A stretch of DNA of 28,707 nt from Pseudomonadota bacterium (GTDB taxonomy: Bacteria; Pseudomonadota; Alphaproteobacteria; Rhizobiales; Xanthobacteraceae). The notes under the pieces were generated by a model, which worked only from the letters and a program-made list of their open reading frames with translations, ran no database searches and was not told where the DNA came from. Position 1 is the stretch's first letter. Each line of letters begins with the position of its first letter. The stretch lies in assembly GCA_023423415.1 (NCBI GenBank), contig JAFAFP010000264.1, forward strand, positions 1-28,707, read 5' to 3'. The translations under genes and the position numbers were made by a program. Positions 10,027 to 16,954 of this stretch are shown in pieces.

Positions 10027-10682
10027 AGACTTCGCCCGTGGACCAGACAGCGCATCGTCAGATCACGGGCAAGATCGTGATCGCGACGCACAATGCGGGA
10101 AAGCTCCGCGAGATGCGCGAGCTGCTATCGCTCTACGGCATTGAGGCCGTCTCGGCGGGCGAACTTGGTCTGCCGGAGCCGGAAGAGCCGGGTGCGACTT
10201 TCGCGGAGAACGCTGCGATCAAAGCCAATGCCGCAGCATCCGCATCGGGCCTGCCGGCCTTTGCCGACGATTCCGGCCTTGTGGTCGATGCACTGGGCGG
10301 CTCACCCGGCATTCACTCGGCGCGCTGGGCGGGATCCGACAAGAACTTCACCCACGCAATGAACACCATCGATTCCATGTTGCGCGATCATGGCGCGATC
10401 ACACCGGCACGCCGGACTGCGCATTTTGTATCCGCACTGTGCGTGGCCTGGCCGGATGGTCACAACGAGGAATTCGAAGCGATCGTTGAGGGAACGCTTG
10501 TTTGGCCTCCGCGTGGCGATGCAGGCTTTGGGTACGATCCTATGTTCCTGCCGGATGGATATGAACGCACATTCGGCGAAATGACATCCGACGAGAAACA
10601 TGGCCTGCCGCCGCATGGGCTCGGCCTCTCGCATCGCGCGCGTGCCTTCATCAAGCTCGCGGAGGCGTGTCTGAAGAAGTGA
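10023..10682 (+). CDS. rdgB: dITP/XTP pyrophosphatase (RdgB/HAM1)
   Basis: House-cleaning enzyme that hydrolyses deaminated purine nucleotides (dITP, ITP, XTP) to the monophosphate and pyrophosphate, keeping them out of DNA and RNA. The 219-residue protein carries the family signature in order: IATHNAGKLREMR (20-32), TFAENAAIKANA (59-70), FADDSGLVVDALGG (80-93, with the metal-site Asp82/Asp83), SARWAG, GFGYDPMF, and the final LSHRARAF. The GTG start at 10023 overlaps the rph stop by 4 bases; the N-terminal 16 residues before GKIVIATHN are slightly longer than usual. Translational coupling to rph is likely. Convergent with yciB downstream. Confidence 0.97.
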   Translation: MKTSPVDQTAHRQITGKIVIATHNAGKLREMRELLSLYGIEAVSAGELGLPEPEEPGATFAENAAIKANAAASASGLPAFADDSGLVVDALGGSPGIHSARWAGSDKNFTHAMNTIDSMLRDHGAITPARRTAHFVSALCVAWPDGHNEEFEAIVEGTLVWPPRGDAGFGYDPMFLPDGYERTFGEMTSDEKHGLPPHGLGLSHRARAFIKLAEACLKK

Positions 10683-10737
10683 AGGACCCGGCACGTTCAA
10701 GAACGTTCGAGCCCTTTCAGGTTCAGTTTGCGGCGTG

Positions 10738-11322
10738 CTAAGCCGCCTCATCGGTCTTCACGGCGTATTTCTGCAGCAGCGGAAACTGCGCCATCGCGAA
10801 GATGAAGGTGATCGGCACAAAGCCGAAGGTCTTGAACGCGACCCAGAAATCGGTGGTCTGCGTACGCCACACGATCTCGTTGATGATCGCCATCGCAATG
10901 AAGAAGCCGATCCAGCGCACAGTGAGCTTACGCCAACCTTCATCGGTGAGATGAAATACCGAGTCGAACGCGATCTCCAGGAACGGCTTGCGTAGAACCA
11001 GACCCGCAATCAGCACCACCGCGAACAGCAGGTAGATGATCGTGGTCTTCATTTTCACAAAGACATCGTTCTGCAGCACGATGGTGAGGGTGCCGAACAC
11101 CACCACGATGAAGGCTGTCACCAGCGTCATCACCGGAAAGCGCTTGATCAGCGCATAGGAGACGAAGATCGAAACCACCACCGCGGCCATGAACATGCCG
11201 GTGGCCCAGAAAATTCCGGCGCGACCGTTGACGACGAAGAACAAGATCAGCGGCCCGAAATCGAGCGCAAGCTTCACCAAGGGATTGAGTTGGGCTTTCT
11301 TCGATGATCCGCTGTCAGACAT
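10738..11322 (-). CDS. yciB: Inner-membrane septation protein A (YciB/IspZ)
   Basis: A 194-residue protein with about five to six membrane spans, belonging to the YciB/IspZ family involved in cell-envelope and septum integrity. Visible family features are the LNPLVKLALDFGPLILFF opening, the segment FGTLTIVLQNDVFVKMKTTIIYLLF (about residues 76-100), LTDEGWRKLTVRWIGFF, and NEIVWRTQTTDFWVAFKTFG before the last span. Length is typical. It starts 18 bases after the ftsY stop, so the two form one unit, an arrangement often seen in alphaproteobacteria. An old annotation as intracellular septation protein A comes from Shigella; its biochemical role remains poorly defined. Confidence 0.95.
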   Translation of the reverse strand: MSDSGSSKKAQLNPLVKLALDFGPLILFFVVNGRAGIFWATGMFMAAVVVSIFVSYALIKRFPVMTLVTAFIVVVFGTLTIVLQNDVFVKMKTTIIYLLFAVVLIAGLVLRKPFLEIAFDSVFHLTDEGWRKLTVRWIGFFIAMAIINEIVWRTQTTDFWVAFKTFGFVPITFIFAMAQFPLLQKYAVKTDEAA

Positions 11323-11340
11323 ATCGCTCTCGTTCCGTAC

Positions 11341-12309
11341 TCAATCGTCCTGGCCGGCGATCGCGCGAGCGAAATCGCGCGCCGTGAACGGCTGCAGATC
11401 GTCGACGCCTTCGCCGACGCCGATGAAATGGATCGGCAGCTTGAATTTCTCCGCAATGGCGACAAGGATGCCGCCGCGCGCCGTGCCGTCAAGCTTGGTC
11501 ATGACAAGGCCGGTGACGCCCGCGGTCTTGCCAAAAGCCTCGACCTGCGAGATCGCGTTCTGTCCGACCGTCGCATCGAGCACCAGCAGCACCGCATGCG
11601 GCGCACTCGGCTCGACCTTCTTCATCACGCGCACAATTTTTTCCAGTTCGCTCATCAACTCGGTGCGGTTCTGAAGCCGTCCGGCGGTGTCGATCAGCAG
11701 CACGTCCACGTCTTCAGCCTTCGCTGCGGTCAGCGCATCGAAGGCAATCCCGGCGGCATCGGAACCTTGCTCCCGCGCGATCACATGGGCGCCGACACGA
11801 CCGCCCCAGATCTTCAGTTGCTCGATGGCCGCAGCGCGGAACGTGTCGCCCGCAGCCAGCATCACCTTCTTGCCTTCGCGGGAAAACTTCGCCGCCAGCT
11901 TGCCGATGGTCGTGGTCTTGCCGGAACCGTTCACGCCGGACACCAGAATGACGAACGGCTTTGCCCCATCGAGCGACAAGGGCGCCGCCACCGGCGATAG
12001 CACCTTCTCGACCTCGGTCGCGACCACCGCCTTCACTTCATTCTCGTCGATGTCCTTCTCGTAGCGGCCCTTGGCAATTGCCTCGCTGATGCGCGCCGCC
12101 GTGTTCACGCCGAGGTCTGCGCGGATCAGCGTATCCTCGATTTCCTCCAGCATGGCGGAATCGAGTTTGCGCTTGCGGACGAGATCGCTGATCGCGGAAC
12201 CGAGCGATGCCGAGGTGCGCTTGAGCCCGCTGCTGAGGCGTTGCCACCAGCTGGCGCGCTTTTGTTCCTGGGCGTTGTCGTGGTCGCTGTTTTGGGTGCT
12301 GTCATTCAT
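11341..12309 (-). CDS. ftsY: SRP receptor GTPase FtsY
   Basis: Membrane-associated SRP receptor that pairs with the Ffh GTPase (also in this window) to hand ribosome-nascent-chain complexes to SecYEG. The 322-residue protein has only a short N-terminal region, a four-helix N domain (about residues 25-105) and the G domain with GVNGSGKTTTIGKLA (125-139), GDTFRAAAIEQL (154-165), IDTAGRLQN and TKLDGTARGG, and ends in the FIGVGEGVDDLQPF segment. The frame stays open far upstream, but that stretch lies antisense to the neighbouring pseudouridine synthase gene. The ATG at 12309-12307 gives the usual alphaproteobacterial length without the long acidic A domain of E. coli. No clear Shine-Dalgarno precedes it. 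Its start is 27 bases from a divergent gene's start. Confidence 0.97.
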   Translation of the reverse strand: MNDSTQNSDHDNAQEQKRASWWQRLSSGLKRTSASLGSAISDLVRKRKLDSAMLEEIEDTLIRADLGVNTAARISEAIAKGRYEKDIDENEVKAVVATEVEKVLSPVAAPLSLDGAKPFVILVSGVNGSGKTTTIGKLAAKFSREGKKVMLAAGDTFRAAAIEQLKIWGGRVGAHVIAREQGSDAAGIAFDALTAAKAEDVDVLLIDTAGRLQNRTELMSELEKIVRVMKKVEPSAPHAVLLVLDATVGQNAISQVEAFGKTAGVTGLVMTKLDGTARGGILVAIAEKFKLPIHFIGVGEGVDDLQPFTARDFARAIAGQDD

Positions 12310-12336
12310 GGGCGGAGCCGTGATAGCGGTTTGCGC

Positions 12337-13065
12337 ATGACTCCGGAAGAGATGGAAGCGCGACTTCTTTACCGCGACGGGCTGATGCTGGTGCTCGACA
12401 AGCCGGCGGGCTTGCCCGTGCATCGTGGTCCGAAAGCGGCAGGTATGAAGAACGTCGGCGCTCTGGAAGACCATTTTGGCGCCTTGCGCTTCGGGCTGCC
12501 GCGGGCGCCGGCGCTGGCGCATCGGCTGGACCGTGAAACCTCCGGTTGCCTCGTGCTGGGACGGCACCGCAAGGCGCTGGAGACGCTGGCCAAATTGTTC
12601 AAGGCCGGAAAGATCGGCAAGACCTATTGGGCTCTGGTCGAAGGCGGCCCCGACGAGGATGAGGGCACGATCGATCTGCCGCTCGGCCGCCGTGACGAGA
12701 GCCGAGGCTGGTGGATGAAGATCGATCCGGCGGGTCAGCCATCCCTGACGACCTGGAAAGTGATGGGACGTGCTGGCGGCAAGACCTGGCTCGCCCTTGA
12801 GCCTGTTACCGGCCGCACTCATCAGCTTCGCGTGCATTGTCAGGCCAGGGGCTGGCCAATAGTCGGCGACAGCATCTATGGCGCTGCGCCGCGCTTTGAT
12901 GGACCAGGCCTGCACCTGCTCTCGCGCGAGATCGTTGTTCCGCTCTACAAAAATCGCGATCCGATCCGCGTCACTGCACCGGTCCCGCCGCATATGCGGG
13001 AGGGGTTGATGGCGTGTGGATGGGTGGAGGATGACAATCCCGTTGTCATGCCGGAGCGCGCTTAG
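12337..13065 (+). CDS. RluA-family pseudouridine synthase
   Basis: A 242-residue enzyme that isomerises uridine to pseudouridine in rRNA or tRNA. It shows VLDKPAGLPVHRG (19-31), the catalytic motif AHRLDRETSGCLVLGR (61-76) with catalytic Asp65, KTYWALVEG, and the end motif PVTGRTHQLRVHCQARGWPIVGDSIYG. There is no N-terminal S4 RNA-binding domain, so it is of the short RluA/TruC type rather than RluC/RluD. Target position cannot be told from sequence. The ATG at 12337 gives a normal start; upstream in-frame codons are hydrophobic and lie antisense to ftsY. It is the only plus-strand gene among the surrounding minus-strand genes and converges with the MaoC-like gene with a 22-base gap. Confidence 0.93.
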   Translation: MTPEEMEARLLYRDGLMLVLDKPAGLPVHRGPKAAGMKNVGALEDHFGALRFGLPRAPALAHRLDRETSGCLVLGRHRKALETLAKLFKAGKIGKTYWALVEGGPDEDEGTIDLPLGRRDESRGWWMKIDPAGQPSLTTWKVMGRAGGKTWLALEPVTGRTHQLRVHCQARGWPIVGDSIYGAAPRFDGPGLHLLSREIVVPLYKNRDPIRVTAPVPPHMREGLMACGWVEDDNPVVMPERA

Positions 13066-13087
13066 CACGCGCCCCAGCAACAAGGGA

Positions 13088-13507
13088 CTACAGTTTCTCT
13101 GCGATCATCACGCGTCCGGTGGCCGCAATTGCGAGCTCACCCTTCCCGTTAAGGACGCGACCTTTCATCTCGGCAACATCAGCCTTGCCGGATGAAGTCG
13201 GCGTCACTTCGGTGACCTCCCATTCCAGCGTGATGGTTTCATCGGCGAAGACCGGCTTGTGGAAGCGCAGCGCGAAGTCGAGACCGACGACATCGGCGCG
13301 CTCGGAGAAGTATGTCGCCGGCAATGCCATTAAATGAGACGCGGTTTGAGTACCGCTCGTGATGAGTTTCTTGTAGCGGCTGTTGGCAGCGATGGTCTCA
13401 TCATGATGCAGCGGGTTGAAATCGCGCGCGGCTTGAGCGAACGCCTTGGCGCTCTCCGGCGTCATGGTCAGGGTTTCCGAGAATTTCTCGCCAACATGGA
13501 CGCGCAT
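13088..13507 (-). CDS. MaoC-like (R)-specific enoyl-CoA hydratase
   Basis: A 139-residue single hot-dog-fold protein. The hydratase-2 signature is visible as AARDFNPLHHDETIAA (26-41), with the catalytic pair expected at Asp29 and His34, followed by SRYKKLITSGTQTASHLMAL. Family members hydrate trans-2-enoyl-CoA to (R)-3-hydroxyacyl-CoA and can feed polyhydroxyalkanoate synthesis or act in side branches of fatty-acid metabolism; the specific substrate is not shown. The start lies 6 bases after the mtaB stop, so it is the last gene of a dapF-mtaB-MaoC unit. The functional link with those two genes is not obvious. Confidence 0.88.
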   Translation of the reverse strand: MRVHVGEKFSETLTMTPESAKAFAQAARDFNPLHHDETIAANSRYKKLITSGTQTASHLMALPATYFSERADVVGLDFALRFHKPVFADETITLEWEVTEVTPTSSGKADVAEMKGRVLNGKGELAIAATGRVMIAEKL

Positions 13508-13513
13508 GAAGCC

Positions 13514-14785
13514 TCACGCCGCAATCAGATGGCGGCCGTCATGTCCCGCAATCCGTAATTCGACGATTTCCCCCGCTTCGTTCGTGTGATTGACGCGAAC
13601 CGGCGTGAAATGCTCCGTGCGGCCTATGGAGTCAGACTCAATCAGCACACGCCGCGTGCGTCCCGTCTCAGACTCAAGATGCCGGCGAAACGCAGTCTCA
13701 CCTTTCTCGCGCAGGCGACGGGCACGACCCTTCACCACATCGCGCGCAACCTGCGGCATGCGCGCCGCAGGCGTGCCAGGCCGAGGCGAGAACGGAAAGA
13801 CATGCAAATGGGTAAGGCCACATTCATCAACGATGTCGAGTGAACGCGCGAACATCTCTTCGGTTTCGGTTGGAAAGCCGGCAATGATATCTGCACCGAA
13901 CACCACGTCCGGCCGCAGCGAACGAACGCGCTGACAGAATGCGATCGCGTCATCGCGCAGATGGCGGCGCTTCATGCGCTTCAGGATCATATCGTCGCCG
14001 GCCTGCAGCGACAGGTGCAGATGCGGCATCAGCCGTGCATCGGAACCGAATACATCGAGTAGGTCGTCGTCCACTTCAACGGAATCGATCGACGACAAAC
14101 GAAGACGCTGCAATTCCGGCACATGCTTGAGGATCTGCTTCACCAAGGCACCCAGCTCCGGTGTGCCGGGAAGGTTTTGCCCGTAGCTCGTAATATCGAC
14201 ACCGGTCAGCACGATCTCGCGATAACCGTTCTCGACCAGCCGGCGCACCTGGCTGACGATCTCGCCCATCGGCACGGAACGCGAATTACCGCGTCCGTAC
14301 GGGATGATGCAGAACGTGCAGCGATGATCGCAGCCGTTCTGGATCTGGACCGTCGCTCGCGCACGGCCCTCGATACCGTCGATCAGGTGCAACGCAGTCT
14401 CGCGCGCCGCCATGATGTCGTTAACGACGATCTTTTCCTCCGCATCGATATCGAATGCGCCGCCATCGAACGCGCGGCGGGTGTCCGCCCAGGCGGCGAC
14501 ATCGAACTTTTCGGTATTGCCGACCACCCGATTGACTTCCGGCATCGCCGCGAATGTTTCCGGCTCGGTCTGCGCCGCGCAACCAGTGACCACGATACGC
14601 ACGTCGGGGCGTTCACGACGCAGCTTGCGAATGGCCTGCCGCGCCTGCCGTACAGCTTCGCCTGTCACAGCGCAGGTGTTCACCACCACCGCGTGCGACA
14701 GTCCGGCTTCACTGGCCTTCTGCCGCATGATTTCGGATTCATGCGTGTTCAGGCGGCAGCCGAATGTGACGATATCGACGCTCAT
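13514..14785 (-). CDS. mtaB: tRNA N6-threonylcarbamoyladenosine methylthiotransferase MtaB
   Basis: Radical-SAM enzyme that converts t6A37 to ms2t6A37 in tRNAs reading ANN codons. The 423-residue protein has the three domains of the family: an N-terminal UPF0004 domain with cluster cysteines at 10 (TFGCRLN), 38 (NTCAVTG) and 69 (VTGCAAQ); a radical-SAM domain with NGCDHRCTFCIIPYGRG (Cys152, Cys156, Cys159); and a C-terminal TRAM-like region. The short, MtaB-type N-terminus and the CIIPYGRG sequence favour MtaB over MiaB. The ATG at 14785 lies just 4 bases past the dapF stop and begins directly with MSVDIVTFGCRLN, typical for the family, so the in-frame extension into dapF is rejected. Confidence 0.95.
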   Translation of the reverse strand: MSVDIVTFGCRLNTHESEIMRQKASEAGLSHAVVVNTCAVTGEAVRQARQAIRKLRRERPDVRIVVTGCAAQTEPETFAAMPEVNRVVGNTEKFDVAAWADTRRAFDGGAFDIDAEEKIVVNDIMAARETALHLIDGIEGRARATVQIQNGCDHRCTFCIIPYGRGNSRSVPMGEIVSQVRRLVENGYREIVLTGVDITSYGQNLPGTPELGALVKQILKHVPELQRLRLSSIDSVEVDDDLLDVFGSDARLMPHLHLSLQAGDDMILKRMKRRHLRDDAIAFCQRVRSLRPDVVFGADIIAGFPTETEEMFARSLDIVDECGLTHLHVFPFSPRPGTPAARMPQVARDVVKGRARRLREKGETAFRRHLESETGRTRRVLIESDSIGRTEHFTPVRVNHTNEAGEIVELRIAGHDGRHLIAA

Positions 14786-14789
14786 GACA

Positions 14790-15668
14790 TCACGCCGACG
14801 TTGAGGCTTTAAACAAGGCCGGGTCAAACTTGCCCTCGAATTCGAAGGCAACCGAACCGGTCATCAGCACATGATCATCACGCTCGCGCCATTCGATGAC
14901 GAGATCCCCGCCGGGCAATGACAACCGCACCTTGCGATCCGCGCGGTCAAGTCGGGCAGCGGCCACCGCAGTCGCGCACGCGGCTGATCCGCAGGCCTTG
15001 GTCAGACCCGCGCCACGTTCCCATGTGCGCATCACGATGTGATCGCGCGACTTGATCCCAGCAAGGGTGATGTTCGCACGATCCGGAAAAATCGGATGGT
15101 GTTCGAGCATCGGCCCGAACTTTTCGAGATCGTAGGCATAAGGGTCATCGACCCAGAATATCGCGTGCGGATTACCCATGTTGACGACCGAAGGCGTGTG
15201 CAGGATCGGCGCGTCGATGGGGCCGACCTGTAATTCGATGCCACGCGTATCACGGAATTCCTCAGCCAGCGGGATCTCCTGCCACCCGAAGCGTGGCTTG
15301 CCCATGTCGACCGTGTAGGTGCCGGGCTCCGGCCCGCGCCAGCAATTGATCAAACCTGCCTTGGTTTCGAAGGTCAGCGCATCCTTGCCCGTTTCATCAA
15401 ACACGATCGAGGCAACGCAGCGCATACCGTTCCCGCAAGCGCCGGCTTCCGAGCCGTCATTGTTGTAAATGCGCACGAAGCTCTCCGTGCCGGCGACGCG
15501 CGGCGGGTAGAGGGCCATCAATTGGTCGTAAGGCGCTCCGTTCAGCGAGGCGACGGCACGGGCGTCATCGGCGGTAATCACACCCGGATGCGCGCGCAGG
15601 TCGACAACGACAATCTCGTTGCCGATGCCATTCATTTTTACGAATGCGTGGTTCGCGAGCGCGCTCAT
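14790..15668 (-). CDS. dapF: Diaminopimelate epimerase DapF
   Basis: Cofactor-independent racemase converting LL- to meso-diaminopimelate, the last intermediate before lysine and a component of peptidoglycan. The 292-residue protein begins FVKMNGIGNEIVVVD (9-23). It carries the two catalytic cysteines in ACGNGMRC (Cys78) and KACGSAACATAVAAAR (Cys226), in the two mirrored halves of the fold. The ATG at 15668 is chosen over a further upstream in-frame codon because family members begin a few residues before the FxKMxGxGN motif. First gene of a probable dapF-mtaB-MaoC operon; divergent from the GyrI-like gene. Confidence 0.97.
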   Translation of the reverse strand: MSALANHAFVKMNGIGNEIVVVDLRAHPGVITADDARAVASLNGAPYDQLMALYPPRVAGTESFVRIYNNDGSEAGACGNGMRCVASIVFDETGKDALTFETKAGLINCWRGPEPGTYTVDMGKPRFGWQEIPLAEEFRDTRGIELQVGPIDAPILHTPSVVNMGNPHAIFWVDDPYAYDLEKFGPMLEHHPIFPDRANITLAGIKSRDHIVMRTWERGAGLTKACGSAACATAVAAARLDRADRKVRLSLPGGDLVIEWRERDDHVLMTGSVAFEFEGKFDPALFKASTSA

Positions 15669-15844
15669 GATCGTGCCAGCCGTGCCGGGCCTTCTATGGA
15701 ATGCCACTTTATATGGGCCAATCCGGCCTCGTTGACCAGCGGCTGCCGAGCAGGAATCGGCGGCATAAAAGGCTTCGCCACGTGTTACGACATGAAAAGG
15801 TCGGCATCGATTCGGATCATGTCGCTGGTTTACGGAGTACCCAG

Positions 15845-16411
15845 ATGTTGCTTACCCGATCGATGGCAGCTGCCTTTCTGGCGCTCGCGATCACCGTCAG
15901 TACAGGGCATGCAAGCGCACAAACGCCCGCCCCGTCCTCGCCAACTGAAAGCGAATTCGGCGTCGAAATCACCCTGCCCGAAAAAACCGTCGTGTATCTA
16001 ACCGGTTCGGGAACCTGGGATACCGCTTACGAGACCTTGGTCGATGCCTTCAAGACGGTGCACGAATTCATCGACAAGCGCGGTTTGAAGCCCGATGGCG
16101 ATGCCATGATGATCTACACCGGCGCAGACGATTCCGGCTTCGATTTCAAAGCCGCCGTGCCGATCATGGGCCCGATCGACAATCCGCCCGCAGGCGACAT
16201 CAGTGTCGGCCCCTCACCGATCGGCAAAGCCTACAAGTTCGTGCATCGCGGCCCCTACGACGGAATGGAGAATCTCTACGAAGCGATCACCAATTTTTTC
16301 GATGAAAAGAATATCCAGCCCGGCGACATGTTCATCGAACGCTATGTCACCGATCCGCGCACCACGCCAGAGGACGAGCTGGTGATCGAGGTGATCTTCC
16401 CGGTGAAGTAA
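15845..16411 (+). CDS. Exported GyrI-like small-molecule-binding protein
   Basis: A 188-residue protein made of a signal peptide (hydrophobic MAAAFLALAITVS, likely cut after HASA) and one GyrI/AraC-effector-binding-like domain. Support for the domain comes from its alternating strands, the YTGADDSGFDFKAAVPIMGP segment, a central VHRGPYDGMENLYEAITNFF helix, and the closing FIERYVTDPRTTPEDELVIEVIFPVK, where the ERY-D-P-xxxPE-ELxxEIxxPV pattern is typical of GyrI-like proteins. Most relatives are cytoplasmic effector-binding modules, SAV2435-like binders or gyrase inhibitors; a secreted one must sense or carry a ligand in the periplasm. The start is fixed by GGAG at 15834-15837, 7 bases before the ATG. 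Function is unknown. Confidence 0.82.
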   Translation: MLLTRSMAAAFLALAITVSTGHASAQTPAPSSPTESEFGVEITLPEKTVVYLTGSGTWDTAYETLVDAFKTVHEFIDKRGLKPDGDAMMIYTGADDSGFDFKAAVPIMGPIDNPPAGDISVGPSPIGKAYKFVHRGPYDGMENLYEAITNFFDEKNIQPGDMFIERYVTDPRTTPEDELVIEVIFPVK

Positions 16412-16447
16412 TCCAGCTTCCGGCAATATCCCTCAGTTTCGAGCAAA

Positions 16448-16753
16448 ATGGCCGGTCAGGCCGCTACCGGTGACCTATCCAATGCTTATGTATTATTTAT
16501 GGGCGCGAAGATCCTCATAGCCGTCCTGCTCGCCTTGGTCGTTTGGGCCGGGTGGGTCGGCATTACCGGCTGGAACCTTGAATCCGACGTCGAGATGTCC
16601 GGCCATGGCTATGCCGCTTTGATTATCGGCGTGGTAATGTCGCTCGTGGTTGGTATCGCACTGATGGGACTGGTATTTTACTCCAGCCGCAAGGGCTACG
16701 ACGATGCGGCCGGCCAGGACCATCTCAAGCGGCACCCGGACGATCTCGATTAG
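16448..16753 (+). CDS. Small two-helix membrane protein, unknown function
   Basis: A 101-residue protein with two hydrophobic spans (about residues 20-40 and 57-79) and a hydrophilic, acidic and basic C-terminal tail ending RHPDDLD. An alternative start at Met18 (16499) would give an 84-residue protein that begins right at the first helix; neither start has a convincing ribosome site. The codons between them (16484-16498) are unusually AT-rich for this genome, which leaves the true start open. It lies 36 bases after the GyrI-like gene and about 200 bases before ffh, and may be co-transcribed with the former. Family not recognised. Confidence 0.65.
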   Translation: MAGQAATGDLSNAYVLFMGAKILIAVLLALVVWAGWVGITGWNLESDVEMSGHGYAALIIGVVMSLVVGIALMGLVFYSSRKGYDDAAGQDHLKRHPDDLD

Positions 16754-16777
16754 CGATACGCGAAATAGTCCAATTCC

Positions 16778-16806
16778 TTGACTTGGCAGGCGTGCCCCCC
16801 TAGTTT
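16778..16806 (+). promoter_or_regulatory. Housekeeping sigma promoter of the ffh operon
   Basis: TTGACT (16778-16783), a 17-base spacer and TAGTTT (16801-16806), preceded by CC as in the alphaproteobacterial CTTGAC-N17 pattern. It lies about 150 bases before the ffh start and would produce a leader that includes the two hairpins downstream. Confidence 0.5.
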
Positions 16807-16842
16807 CCGGGCGTTCTCGTGAGAGATGTGACTTACTGAGCC

Positions 16843-16900
16843 ACCGACCGGCCTGAGAGGCCGGAGGTCCCCGCCCGACAGCGCGATGCGCCCTCGGGCG
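16843..16900 (+). other. Two-hairpin structured leader of ffh
   Basis: Two adjacent stem-loops. Stem 1 has CCGGCC (16848-16853) pairing with GGCCGG (16859-16864) around TGAGA, extended by ACC/GGT across a small internal loop. Stem 2 has outer CGCCCG (16872-16877) with CGGGCG (16895-16900) and an inner GCGC/GCGC capped by GAT. No T-run follows, so these are not an intrinsic terminator. Position between promoter and start suggests a cis-regulatory leader. Confidence 0.45.
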
Positions 16901-16954
16901 TCAATTGTGTTTGCAACTGGCTGTCCACTAGGGCTGCCGCCTGGAGTCCAAAGC

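Noticed and set aside
10693..10706. Inverted repeat ACGTTC-AA-GAACGT between rdgB and yciB as a terminator
   Set aside because: A 6-base-pair stem with a 2-base loop and no T-run is too weak to call.
12310..13083. N-terminal extension of ftsY by 258 codons
   Set aside because: The extension is antisense to the pseudouridine synthase, whose motifs are intact, and FtsY of normal length begins at the ATG at 12309.
16754..16954. SRP (4.5S) RNA gene upstream of ffh
   Set aside because: The conserved SRP RNA core with its GGAAG and AGCAG loop sequences is not present; the hairpins there do not match that fold.
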